Assembly: GCA_030041275.1 (NCBI GenBank)
Contig: JASHOE010000256.1
Span: 1-64,000, forward strand
Source of the DNA: Streptosporangiaceae bacterium
GTDB taxonomy: Bacteria; Actinomycetota; Actinomycetes; Streptosporangiales; Streptosporangiaceae
DNA length: 64,000 nucleotides
Direction: 5' to 3'
Position numbers and translations under genes: made by a program. The notes below the pieces were generated by a model. That model did no database searches. It had not been told where the DNA came from and was given only the letters and a program-made list of their open reading frames with translations. Shown piece by piece: positions 20,591 to 29,735 of this stretch; position 1 is the stretch's first letter; each line of letters begins with the position of its first letter.

Positions 20591-21476
20591 ACGGACCCCG
20601 CAGCGGACGCGCGGCGGGTACCGAGTCGGCGGCCGGCCGGGCCGGTGGCATTGTGCGCGCGGCGCGCCGCTCCCGCCAGTACGTCTGCCCGATGACGCGG
20701 GCGTAGCGGACTCCGTAGAGGACGTTGTGACCCTTCCGGCTCGTGCCGGAGAGTCGCCGGCGCATGACGGTCGGCACCTCCGCCACCCGGTAACCCTGCA
20801 GCAGCGCGCCGATCAGCAGTTCGGAGGTCTGGTACTGCGGCTGCGTCTGGGTCACCGTGCCGGTGAGCCCCGCTCGCATGAGGCGCAGCCCGCTGGAAGT
20901 GTCAGTCAGCTGGGTTCCGGTCAGGAAGCTGACCACCTTGGCGAAGAGCCGGACACCGGTGTTGCGCAGCAGCGCCTCGGTGTTCTCGGTCTGGCCGAGC
21001 TGTCGGGAGCCGATCACGAAGTCGGCCTCGCCGGCCTCGAGCAGGCTCACCATGTCGGGCAGGTCGGCTGGATCCCACTGGCCGTCGCCGTCCAGGGTCG
21101 CGATGTACTGAGCGCCGCCCTCCCTGGCGATCCGGTAGCCGAGGCGAAGCGCCACTCCGTGGCCGCGGTTGGCCCGCAGCGTGCAGACCAGCGCGCCGTG
21201 CCGCTCGGCGACCTCCGTCGTCGCGTCCGTGCTGCCGTCGTCGATCACCAGCATCGAGACCGGCACGTCGGCGATCTGCTGTGGTACCTCGTCCAGGACG
21301 GTGCCGATGTTCTCCGCCTCGTTGTAGGCAGCGATCACCACGACCAGCGGCTGCAGCTTGAGGTCGGGGTGGGCCGCCACGAAGGCTGCCCGCGCCTGCG
21401 TGGTGACGGCGGTGGTGTCGGGCGCTTCCCGCAGCCCGTGGTACGTCTGGGCCGCTGGACGCTGTCGCGTCGGCAT
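20580..21476 (-). CDS. glycosyltransferase family 2 (dolichol-phosphate-mannosyltransferase-like)
   Basis: VVVIAAYNEAENIGTVLDEVPQ; MLVIDDGSTDATTEVAERHGALV; ATLDGDGQWDPADLPDMV. ORF open to 21689; ATG at 21476 chosen. 11-nt convergent overlap with 18110..20590. Confidence 0.87.
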   Translation of the reverse strand: MPTRQRPAAQTYHGLREAPDTTAVTTQARAAFVAAHPDLKLQPLVVVIAAYNEAENIGTVLDEVPQQIADVPVSMLVIDDGSTDATTEVAERHGALVCTLRANRGHGVALRLGYRIAREGGAQYIATLDGDGQWDPADLPDMVSLLEAGEADFVIGSRQLGQTENTEALLRNTGVRLFAKVVSFLTGTQLTDTSSGLRLMRAGLTGTVTQTQPQYQTSELLIGALLQGYRVAEVPTVMRRRLSGTSRKGHNVLYGVRYARVIGQTYWRERRAARTMPPARPAADSVPAARPLRGPSKP

Positions 21477-21852
21477 GAGTGTTGTCTTCTCCCGATCAGG
21501 CCAGCGGTTATTGACGGCCCACAATAGCCGCAACTTGGACTCGCCGACATCATTCACTTGGTTTGCCAACCGCCTCGCGGGCGGGCCGAGCTGGTTTCCC
21601 ACCCGTAGCCTGTCAGGTCTGCCTGACCGGAGGCCGCGAGTTTCCTGCCGATCTGCTGGGTAGCCGCTGTGGGAATGAACGGGCGGCACGGTGTGCTGAA
21701 TCTACCCAAGACGGTGACGCAGGGTAGCAGGAACATCGGCCAAGCGGCCGGATCGAAGTCCAGGCGCTTTCCCGGTAAGCTTAGTCAGCCCCCGGGCTGC
21801 GGCCGGGATCTGGTCAGGGCGATGTTCGACAGGGCAGCGCTCTCAGGGGCGG

Positions 21853-21926
21853 GGCGGAGTAGCTCAGTCAGGCAGAGCAAGCGGCTCATAATCGCTGTGT
21901 CGCCGGTTCAAGTCCGGCCTCCGCTA
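21853..21926 (+). tRNA. tRNA-Met (anticodon CAT)
   Basis: Cloverleaf readable: acceptor GGCGGAG/CTCCGCT, anticodon stem AGCGG-CTCATAA-TCGCT, T-arm GCCGG-TTCAAGT-CCGGC; CCA not encoded. Confidence 0.92.
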
Positions 21927-22001
21927 CGGAACCATGCTGGTACCCGGCGGCAATGGACCGGCCCGGCTGTTCCTTAGATCGACGAGAGAAAGGCGCGCCT
22001 C

Positions 22002-22166
22002 GTGGCTGCGACTGACGTGAGGCCCAAGATCACGCTGGCTTGCCAGGAGTGCAAGCATCGCAACTACATCACGCGGAAGAACCGGCGCAACGATCCAGAC
22101 CGGCTCGAGCTGAGCAAGTACTGCCCGTTCTGCCGCAAGCACCAGCCGCACCGCGAGACTCGCTAG
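22002..22166 (+). CDS. rpmG: 50S ribosomal protein L33
   Basis: Not in ORF track (54 aa, GTG start): [54 protein letters not shown]; two CxxC pairs. Confidence 0.96.
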   Translation: MAATDVRPKITLACQECKHRNYITRKNRRNDPDRLELSKYCPFCRKHQPHRETR

Positions 22167-22249
22167 CGGCTGTCTGACTGGGCGTGCCGCGTTGCTGGCC
22201 GCCCGGTCGGCCCTTCGGAGTCGTGTGACAGTCCCCAGGCTGGAGTGGC

Positions 22250-22693
22250 ATGGCCATCAACCGTGACTTTGTCGGGCGGACCTTCGCTGCGTCCGAGCCG
22301 TACGAGGTATCGCGCGTCAAGATCGCGGAGTTCGCGATGGCGATCGGTGACCCGAACCCGGTGTACCGGGACAGGGCGGCTGCCCAAGCGTCCGGTCACC
22401 CGGACGTCATCGCGCCACCGACGTTCGCGATCGTGGTCACCATGGCCGCATCAGGCGCCGCCATGGCCGATCCGGGACTCGGGCTGAACTACGCCATGGT
22501 CGTGCACGGCGAGCAGCGGTTCGAGTACGCTCGCCCGCTGCAGGCCGGGGACATCGTGACCGCGCAGCCCACGATCACCGACATCAGGGACGCCGGCCGC
22601 AACGTCATGTTGACGACCAGCACCGAGATCAGAACGACGGCGGGCGAGCTTGTCTGCACCGCCGTGTCCACGCTCGTCGAGCGCGGCAGCTAG
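22250..22693 (+). CDS. hadA: MaoC family dehydratase, HadA-like
   Basis: NRDFVGRTFAASEPYEVSRVKIAEFAMAIGDPNPVYRD ... HPDVIAPPTFAIVV; position after rpmG. Confidence 0.87.
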   Translation: MAINRDFVGRTFAASEPYEVSRVKIAEFAMAIGDPNPVYRDRAAAQASGHPDVIAPPTFAIVVTMAASGAAMADPGLGLNYAMVVHGEQRFEYARPLQAGDIVTAQPTITDIRDAGRNVMLTTSTEIRTTAGELVCTAVSTLVERGS

Positions 22694-22711
22694 CCGGGAG
22701 GTCCGGGCGCG

Positions 22712-23140
22712 GTGAGCGAGCAGGTCAGCTATGAGAGCGTGGCGGTCGGCGCCGAACTGCCGACCGTCAGCTACCAGGTCACCAGGCTGAGCCTGGTCAA
22801 GTACTGCGGTGCTTCGGGCGATTTCAACGTCATCCACTGGAACGAGCGGATTGCGAGGTCGGTCGGGCTGCCCGACGTCATCGCGCACGGCATGATCACG
22901 ATGGCGCAGGCCGGCCGCTTCGTCACCGACTGGGCTGGACCGCGCGCGACGGTGGCGGAGTTCGGCGTCCGCTTCTCGTCCATGGTGGTCGTGCCTGACG
23001 ACCTCACCGGTGCCACGATCGAGGTCAGTGGTCAAGTCGAGGACAAGCTCGACGGGAACAGGGTCGCGATCGTTCTCACCGCCAGGTCCGCCGACACCAA
23101 GGTGCTCACCAGGGCCCGCGCCGTCGTCCGGCTGCCCTGA
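22712..23140 (+). CDS. hadB: MaoC family dehydratase, HadB-like
   Basis: YCGASGDFNVIHWNERIARSVGLPDVIAHGMITMAQAGRFVTDW hot-dog hydratase motif. Confidence 0.9.
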   Translation: MSEQVSYESVAVGAELPTVSYQVTRLSLVKYCGASGDFNVIHWNERIARSVGLPDVIAHGMITMAQAGRFVTDWAGPRATVAEFGVRFSSMVVVPDDLTGATIEVSGQVEDKLDGNRVAIVLTARSADTKVLTRARAVVRLP

Positions 23141-23286
23141 GCAGTTTCGGGACCCGCGCGAGCCCGCTGGCCTACCCGCGGAAGCTGGCGTCAGCAGGGT
23201 GGCCAGGCTCCTGAGGTTTGAGCGGGCGTAGCGTGGTGAGCTACCTACCGCCGAGCCACGATGTGGCCGGGATGGGAGGTGGCCAC

Positions 23287-24003
23287 ATGACCACGGCTCC
23301 GATGCCCAACGATCCTCGTCCGGACCGATCGGACTGGCGGGGCCACGGCCAGCCTGACTATGCGCAGCCTGGGTACGGGCAACCCGATTATGGGCAGCCT
23401 GGTTATCGCCAGCCCGGCTACGACGAGCCCGGTTACGACCGGCCTGGCTACCGGCCGGCCGGCTATGACCAGGCCGGCTACGACCAGGGCGGACCGCGCC
23501 GACCGCCGTCCAGTCGGCCGTCCGTCGCCGCGGGTCAGCTCTGGGGTGGCGGGATCGCTACGGCGATCGTCGCCGCGCTGGTCGCGCTCGTGGGCGTGCT
23601 CGTGACTCGGTGGCTGGTCGGGATCCCGCTGCTCGCGCCGATGCGGGACGGTGCCTATGGCGACGCGCACACGACGAGCCTGGTGCTGCTGGTGGCTGCG
23701 GCGGCGCTGGTAGCGACCGGACTGCTGCACCTGCTGTTGCTGAGCACGCCGCGGCCGACGCTGTTCTTCGGCTGGATCATCACGCTCGCGACAGTGCTCG
23801 CGGTCGTCGTGCCGTTCACCACGGCGGCGCCGCTCGATCAGAAGGCCGCTACTGCGATTGTCTTCCTGGCCATCGGCGTCGCGATCGGGACGCTGCTCAG
23901 CGGCGTGGGGGCGCGGTCGCTCCGAGTGCGAGGCTCCGGCCGCGGCTACCAGGGCCAGCCGCCCTACGGCGACCGGAATCCGCCGCCGTCCCAGTTCAGC
24001 TGA
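23287..24003 (+). CDS. membrane protein with Tyr/Pro/Gly-rich N-terminal pentapeptide repeats
   Basis: MTTAPMPNDPRPDRSDWRGHGQPDYAQPGYGQPDYGQPGYRQPGYDEPGYDRPGY... followed by 4 hydrophobic segments. Confidence 0.75.
   Translation: MTTAPMPNDPRPDRSDWRGHGQPDYAQPGYGQPDYGQPGYRQPGYDEPGYDRPGYRPAGYDQAGYDQGGPRRPPSSRPSVAAGQLWGGGIATAIVAALVALVGVLVTRWLVGIPLLAPMRDGAYGDAHTTSLVLLVAAAALVATGLLHLLLLSTPRPTLFFGWIITLATVLAVVVPFTTAAPLDQKAATAIVFLAIGVAIGTLLSGVGARSLRVRGSGRGYQGQPPYGDRNPPPSQFS
23349..23492 (+). repeat. 15-nt tandem repeat encoding QPGY(G/D/R) pentapeptides, about 9 copies
   Basis: cagcctgactatgcgcagcctgggtacgggcaacccgattatgggcagcctggttat... Confidence 0.75.
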
Positions 24004-24446
24004 CTGTCGGGTAGCTGGACGAGGGTGAGAAAGAAGTCGTCGATCTGGCCGATCGCGGCGATGAAGCGGTCAAAGTCGACCGGCTTGCTGATATAGGCGT
24101 TCGCGTGCAGCGAGTAGCTGCGCGCTACGTCCTCGTGCGCCTGTGACGTGGTGAGGACGACGACAGGGATGGAAAGCAGCGAGCTGTCCGTCTTCACCTC
24201 GGCGAGCACCTCGAGGCCGTTACGGCGGGGCAGGTTGAGGTCGAGGAGGATGAGACCTGGCGTCGGAACCCCCGCGTAGGTACCGGTCTTGCGTAGGAAG
24301 TGCATGGCCTGGTCGCCGTCGCTAACGACATGCAGGTTGCCCTTAATCTGGTAGTGCTCGAAGGCCTCCCGCGTCATGAGCACGTCACCGGGATCGTCCT
24401 CGACCAGGAGCACATCCACGAATTCGGGTCCAGCTCGCTGTGTCAT
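23964..24446 (-). CDS. single-domain response regulator (CheY/Rcp1-like)
   Basis: VDVLLVEDDPGDVLMTREAFEHYQIKGNLHVVSDGDQAMHFLRKTG ... LILLDLNLPRRNGLEVLAEVK ... PVVVLTTSQAHEDV. Confidence 0.93.
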   Translation of the reverse strand: MTQRAGPEFVDVLLVEDDPGDVLMTREAFEHYQIKGNLHVVSDGDQAMHFLRKTGTYAGVPTPGLILLDLNLPRRNGLEVLAEVKTDSSLLSIPVVVLTTSQAHEDVARSYSLHANAYISKPVDFDRFIAAIGQIDDFFLTLVQLPDSQLNWDGGGFRSP

Positions 24447-26224
24447 GTCGATGGCTCCTCGTCCTCCGCGGGCGCGACCGGCAGTGTGAAGCAGAAGTTT
24501 GCCCCACCTTGATAGGCGGAGTCCAGCCAGATGAGCCCGCCGTAGTGCTCGATGATCTTGCGGCTCATGGCCAGCCCGATGCCCGTTCCCTCGTAATCCG
24601 ATCTGCTGTGCAGGCGCTGGAAGATGACAAAGATGCGCTCGGCGTACTCGCGCTCGATGCCGATGCCGTTGTCTGCGACCGAGAACAGCCAGAAGCCGTC
24701 GTCTTGGCGGGTCACCGAGATCCGGACGACGGGGGGCTGATCGGAGCGGAACTTAATCGCGTTGCCGATCAAGTTCTGGAAGACAGACGTCAGAAGTGTG
24801 AATTCGGCCCGGACCGAGGGAAGGGGAGCGCTCTCGATGACTGCCCCGGTCGAGCGGATCTCCGCCGCCAGATTCACTCGGGCCTGGGAAAGCGCGTTGG
24901 CGCACGACACCAGCATGAGCTCCCGGTCGAACCGTCCCACGCGGCTGAAAGCCAGCAGGTCATCGATCAGGGCTTGCATCCGTTTGGCGCCGTCGACGGC
25001 GAACTCGATGTACTGGTCAGCCCTCGCGTCCAGCTGGCCGACATAACGCCGCTGGAGTAGCTGGCAGAAGCTGGCGACCTTCCGCAGCGGCTCCTGAAGG
25101 TCGTGCGAGGCCACGTACGCGAATTGCTCGAGTTCGGAGTTCGACCGCTCCAGTTCGTGCGCTCTGGTCTCGAGCGCGACGTTGGCGGCCAGGACTGCCG
25201 ACAGTTCCCGCAACACCCGCTGCCGCATCCGGTCCACATCGACCGCGAGCGTGTGGACCTCCCGCGGGCCGCTCGGGTCCACCTCGTGCTCGAAGTCGCC
25301 ATCGGCCACTTCGCGGGCGTCTGCGGCCAGCCGGGCAAGCGGCCGGGTGGCGGCCAGTCGCAGGCCCAGGCCGAGGCCCACGAGGACGATCAGAAGCGCG
25401 ACCGCGCTGGCGATGGCGATGGCTTCCAGCTCGTCGGAGGCGCTGCGCAGCTGCGCGGTGGCGGTGCGGCGCCGGACAGCGATGGCGCGCTGGAACGCCG
25501 CGAGCGGCGCGCGGACGGCGTCGAACTCGGCCTTGCCCGTGGCGACGTCGCCGCCCGTCAGCGGGCGGCCGGTGGCGCTGACCTGCGCGATCGCCGGGAC
25601 CGCGTAGGCCGACCGCCAGTGGCTGGCCCGGCGCACCGCCGTGGCGAGGTCGGCTCGCGCACCGGGGAAGCCGGCGAGTAGCGGGCGCAAGGTCTGCAGC
25701 TGGGCCTGCTCGTCGCCCACTCCCGACGTATACGGCTGCAGGAAAGGCTGCTGTGCGCTGAGCAGATAACCGCGCAGGCCGGTCTCCTGGTCCAGCAACG
25801 CGGAATACAGCAGCGAGCCGTGCAGCGCGGCCGGATCGAGGACGTTCACGACGCGATCCCGGGCTGAGTCAAGGCCACCCAGCGCGATCGAGCTGGCCGC
25901 AATCGCGGCGACGAGCACGGCACCAACCAGCGTCATCGCTGCCGTGATAATCCGACCGAGCGGCCAGCGCCAGCCGGCCGCTGGCGCGGGTGCCTGGCCG
26001 GTTCGCCATCCGGTGGGCTTGGCCAGCCGTGAGTGCCGCCCCGGTGCGACCCAGGTGGTCGGGCGAACCGAGGTGCCCCTCGACTCCCGGCCGGCGGACC
26101 CGTCCAGACCGTCCAGTCCAGCCGACCCATCCCGGCCAGACTTCTGGTCCTGTCCGAGCCTGACGGCCTGCTGGGCGCTCGGCACGGACGCCTCGTCGTC
26201 GCCGCCTACCTGGTCCGAGATCAT
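24443..26224 (-). CDS. sensor histidine kinase with CHASE3 and HAMP domains
   Basis: LLYSALLDQETGLRGYLLSAQQPFLQPY (CHASE3), HAMP region, LEQFAYVASHDLQEPLRKVASFCQLLQRRY (HisKA), DNGIGIEREYAERIFVIFQRLHSRSDYEGTGIGLAMSRKIIEHYGG (HATPase). Confidence 0.92.
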   Translation of the reverse strand: MISDQVGGDDEASVPSAQQAVRLGQDQKSGRDGSAGLDGLDGSAGRESRGTSVRPTTWVAPGRHSRLAKPTGWRTGQAPAPAAGWRWPLGRIITAAMTLVGAVLVAAIAASSIALGGLDSARDRVVNVLDPAALHGSLLYSALLDQETGLRGYLLSAQQPFLQPYTSGVGDEQAQLQTLRPLLAGFPGARADLATAVRRASHWRSAYAVPAIAQVSATGRPLTGGDVATGKAEFDAVRAPLAAFQRAIAVRRRTATAQLRSASDELEAIAIASAVALLIVLVGLGLGLRLAATRPLARLAADAREVADGDFEHEVDPSGPREVHTLAVDVDRMRQRVLRELSAVLAANVALETRAHELERSNSELEQFAYVASHDLQEPLRKVASFCQLLQRRYVGQLDARADQYIEFAVDGAKRMQALIDDLLAFSRVGRFDRELMLVSCANALSQARVNLAAEIRSTGAVIESAPLPSVRAEFTLLTSVFQNLIGNAIKFRSDQPPVVRISVTRQDDGFWLFSVADNGIGIEREYAERIFVIFQRLHSRSDYEGTGIGLAMSRKIIEHYGGLIWLDSAYQGGANFCFTLPVAPAEDEEPST

Positions 26225-27486
26225 GGCTCCGCGGGCGGCGCGCAGCTAAGGATCAGGACGGCCAGATCATCGGCGAGGTCGCCGCCATTGAGCTCCTGGG
26301 CGTGGCTGATCGCGGCGTCCGCCAGCCGCTCGCTGGCCTGCGGGCCTGGCGCCTGGCCCACCGGATCCTGGACCCGCTCCTTCTCGATAAGCCGGACCAG
26401 GCCGTCGCTGCCGAGTCGCTCGGGGCCGGGCCCGATCTTGCCTTCGACCAGACCGTCGGTGTAGATGAACACGGACCAGTTGTTACCGAGCGCGACAGTC
26501 GCGCTCGGCCACTCCGCGATCGTCGTGATGCCAGGCGGCAGGCTGATGGGCGCCTCCAGTTCCCTGACGGCCTCCGCGCTGATCAGCAGCGGCTTCGGAT
26601 GACCTGCCAGGTAGAGCCGACCGGTGGCGCGGTCGGGTGCGACCGACAGCATGCACATCGTCGCGAACAGCCGCTCTTGGTGTCGCTCGTGTTCCAGGAC
26701 CTGTTGCACCGCGCTCAGGGTCTCGTTGGCCGGCCGGCCGGCGAGGATCATCGTCCGCCACGCCACGCGGAGACACACGCCCAGCGCAGCTTCGTCCGGC
26801 CCGCGCCCGCAGACGTCGCCGACAAGCGCGTGTACCCAGCCATCCGACGCCTCGACGACGTCGTAGAAGTCGCCGCCGAGCAGCATCTGCTGCCCGCCCG
26901 ACCGGTACCGGGCGACGACGGAGAGCCGCTCGTCCGACAGCAAGGGCGACGGCAGGAGACCGCGTTCCAGCCTGGCGTTCTCGGCTGCATACAGTCGTGC
27001 CTCGCTGAGCTGGCGCTGCGTCTCCTCTGCGCGCCTGCGCTCGATCGCGTAGCGCACGACCCGCTGCAGCAAGAGCCCGTCGACTTGCCCCTTCACCAGG
27101 TAATCCTGGGCTCCAGCCGCCACCGCCTGCTCGCCGAGGTGCTCGTCGGAGATGCCCGTCAGTACGACCACGGCCAGGTCCGGCCGGAACTGCTGCAGAG
27201 CCCGAACGCCCTGCAGGCCACGTGAGTCCGGCAGTTCCAGGTCAAGCAGCACGCACACCTGGTCGGTAAGCACCGCCCGCGCCTCGGCCAACGACTGGGC
27301 GCGGGTCAGGCTGAACGGCGAGCCCGCATCGAGCAGGAGCTCGTCGACCAGCAAGGCGTCACCGTCGTCGTCCTCGATCAGCAGGACGCGAATGCGCTCA
27401 GCCCGCGACGCGCGGGCATGTGTACTTGAGCTGACGTCCTCTGCCACCATCTCGACCCGTTCGTTCCGTCTGCCACCGCTGGTCAT
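26221..27486 (-). CDS. response regulator receiver fused to SpoIIE-type PP2C phosphatase
   Basis: IRVLLIEDDDGDALLVDELL ... VCVLLDLELPDSRGLQGV; C-term GGDFYDVVEASDGWVHALVGDVCGRGPDEAALGVCLRVAWRTM. Confidence 0.9.
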   Translation of the reverse strand: MTSGGRRNERVEMVAEDVSSSTHARASRAERIRVLLIEDDDGDALLVDELLLDAGSPFSLTRAQSLAEARAVLTDQVCVLLDLELPDSRGLQGVRALQQFRPDLAVVVLTGISDEHLGEQAVAAGAQDYLVKGQVDGLLLQRVVRYAIERRRAEETQRQLSEARLYAAENARLERGLLPSPLLSDERLSVVARYRSGGQQMLLGGDFYDVVEASDGWVHALVGDVCGRGPDEAALGVCLRVAWRTMILAGRPANETLSAVQQVLEHERHQERLFATMCMLSVAPDRATGRLYLAGHPKPLLISAEAVRELEAPISLPPGITTIAEWPSATVALGNNWSVFIYTDGLVEGKIGPGPERLGSDGLVRLIEKERVQDPVGQAPGPQASERLADAAISHAQELNGGDLADDLAVLILSCAPPAEP

Positions 27487-27776
27487 GATCACGGCTCGGG
27501 CCAGAATACGGCCCCTTCGCCGGTGTCGCTGACAACCATTATTCGCCGGGTTTAGCTGGCCCGGCAGCCTCTCGAGCGAGGCGACGGCCGCCCTCGGTGG
27601 CGATTTCCGCACCAGGGCGACCTGGGAGTTCCGCTCGCAGTCCGCCTGACCAGACCAATCGGACCCGCGGGGCTGCCGTCCTCGTAGCCCGGCTGCGGCA
27701 GGCCGCCTAGCCGCCGGGCTCGTCGAGCGCCGTCAGCGGCCTGGTCAGGCTACCCCCGTTCAGCCCGGGCGCGAGT

Positions 27777-27811
27777 TACCCGCAGATGTGCAAGTCAAAC
27801 GATTGCGGGTA
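27777..27811. repeat. inverted repeat TACCCGCA-N19-TGCGGGTA upstream of GAF-ANTAR gene
   Basis: 8-bp perfect arms, about 80 nt upstream of 27893. Confidence 0.3.
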
Positions 27812-27892
27812 GCTGTCACGATCCGAGGCGGTGGTTGGTCGGTCCCGCCTTGGGTCCGCTGACACCGAGCCGGCCGGAACGAGGCGCCTGTC

Positions 27893-28609
27893 GTGAACGT
27901 CACTCGTGAATTCGCTGAGCGGATCGCCAGTCTGGCGCAGTTGCTGCTGTCGGAGGACGACCCAGACGCAACGCTGCGCCAGCTTGCCGAGCTCGCGCTC
28001 GAGGTGATTCCTGGCAGTGACGCGGCCGGCGTCATCGCCGCCGGGGCCCAGTCGTGGTCGTACGCGGCGTCCGCGGGAACCGTGGCCGACCTGCACGAGG
28101 CCCAGCTTCAGACCGGAGACGGCCCGGTTGCGGAGGTGCTCAGGTACGGGGAAGCGCGGCGCATCGACAACGTGGCGGAGGAAGATCGCTGGCCTGACGT
28201 CTGCGCCGCGATGGCGAGGGAGCAGCTGAACAGCTGCCTGGTGCTGCCGTTGCGCACCGACCGGCAACGAGGCGGTGCTGTCGCGGTCTACGGAAAGCGG
28301 CCCGGCGCCTTCGCGGGTTCGTCACACGACATCGCGCTGCTGTTCGCCGCCCAGGGGGGCGTCGCCGTGCGAAACGCCTCGCTGTACCGAAGCTGCCATC
28401 GGATGGTAGGGAACCTGCAGATCGCGCTGGAGTCACGCGCGGTGATTGAACAAGCCAAGGGCATCCTCGTAGCTCAGTACGGGTATCCGCCGGACGTGGC
28501 GTTCAAGCGGCTGAGCGTGATGTCGCAGAACAGCAACAGGAAGGTCAGGGACATCGCAGCGGACCTGGTTGAAGGCCGGATCAACCGAGATCAGTTCGGG
28601 TCGGGCTGA
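27893..28609 (+). CDS. GAF and ANTAR domain-containing protein
   Basis: GAF-like N-term; C-term ESRAVIEQAKGILVAQYGYPPDVAFKRLSVMSQNSNRKVRDIAADLVEG (ANTAR). Confidence 0.9.
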   Translation: MNVTREFAERIASLAQLLLSEDDPDATLRQLAELALEVIPGSDAAGVIAAGAQSWSYAASAGTVADLHEAQLQTGDGPVAEVLRYGEARRIDNVAEEDRWPDVCAAMAREQLNSCLVLPLRTDRQRGGAVAVYGKRPGAFAGSSHDIALLFAAQGGVAVRNASLYRSCHRMVGNLQIALESRAVIEQAKGILVAQYGYPPDVAFKRLSVMSQNSNRKVRDIAADLVEGRINRDQFGSG

Positions 28610-28743
28610 GCCAGCGCCGCCCAGTACGGCGCCGGTCGCGCTCCATCGCCGCGAGGCGGGCGTTTGCGGAGACCGGGGCCTGGAAACTGGTCACATCGGA
28701 GCAAGCCGCGGCGAAGAGGACTGCCGATGACCAGGTATCGGGC

Positions 28744-29721
28744 GTGCGGATGATGGCCGGGACTAGCGCGGTGCCCGCCGGGTGGGTCGATCCGGAACTC
28801 GCCACGCTGACCAAGGAGAGGTTCTTCGACCCGGCCTGGATGTACGAGCGCAAGTTCGATGGTGAGCGCTGCATCGCCTATCGGGATGGTGACGGAGTGG
28901 CGCTGATGACCCGCAACAGGCAGCGGGTCAACAGCACTTACCCCGAGCTGGCGGCTGCGCTTGCTGCGCAGCAGGCCACCGATTTCGTGGTCGACGGTGA
29001 GGTCGTGGCCTTCGTCGGCAGCAATACCAGCTTCAGCAGGCTCCAGCAGCGGCTCGGCGTCCGCAACCCGCCGGAGAGCCTGCTCACTGCGGTGCCGGTG
29101 GTCTACTACCTGTTCGACGTGCTGCGGGCAGCGGGCGAGGATGTCCGAAGCCGGCCGCTGCGAGCGCGCAAGCAGGTCCTGCGGGAGCTGCTGACGTTCG
29201 ACGATCCGCTGCGCTTTACCGTGCATCGGAGCGAAGGCGGCAAGGCGTACTGGGATCAGGCGTGCGGGCGCGGCTGGGAAGGGCTCGTCGTTAAGCGTGC
29301 CGACTCGCCGTACCGGTCACGGCGCAGCCGGGACTGGCTGAAGTTCAAGTGCGAGAACAGCCAGGAATTTGTCATCGGTGGCTACACCGATCCGCAGGGC
29401 AGCCGGGCGGGTTTCGGCGCGCTGCTGATCGGCTACTACGACGCCGACGGTCGGCTGGTCTGCGCCGGAAAGGTCGGCACTGGGTTCGATAGCTCGACCC
29501 TGGTCACGCTGCTCGAGGCAATGGCGGGACTCGAGCAGCCGGAGCCGCCGTTTGACAGGGGCAAGCTACCGCGTTCCGGGGTGCACTGGATCCGGCCCGT
29601 GCTCGTCGGTGAAGTGGGGTTCTCGGAGTGGACCAGCGCCGGCCAGCTGCGCCATCCGCGCTACCTGGGGCTGCGTCGGGACAAGGAGGCGCGGACGGTG
29701 ACCCGTGAGCGCCCGGTATGA
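28744..29721 (+). CDS. ATP-dependent DNA ligase (LigC/LigD ligase-domain type)
   Basis: YERKFDGERCIAYRDGDGVALMTRNRQRVNSTYPEL (KxDG motif I), VVDGEVVAF, GWEGLVVKRADSPYRSRRSRDWLKFKCENSQEFVIGGYTDP. Confidence 0.93.
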   Translation: MRMMAGTSAVPAGWVDPELATLTKERFFDPAWMYERKFDGERCIAYRDGDGVALMTRNRQRVNSTYPELAAALAAQQATDFVVDGEVVAFVGSNTSFSRLQQRLGVRNPPESLLTAVPVVYYLFDVLRAAGEDVRSRPLRARKQVLRELLTFDDPLRFTVHRSEGGKAYWDQACGRGWEGLVVKRADSPYRSRRSRDWLKFKCENSQEFVIGGYTDPQGSRAGFGALLIGYYDADGRLVCAGKVGTGFDSSTLVTLLEAMAGLEQPEPPFDRGKLPRSGVHWIRPVLVGEVGFSEWTSAGQLRHPRYLGLRRDKEARTVTRERPV

Positions 29722-29735
29722 GGGAGCGGTGACAG

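Noticed and set aside
23349-23492. Periodic repeat as a CRISPR or regulatory iteron array
   Set aside because: 15-nt period encodes in-frame pentapeptides inside a CDS
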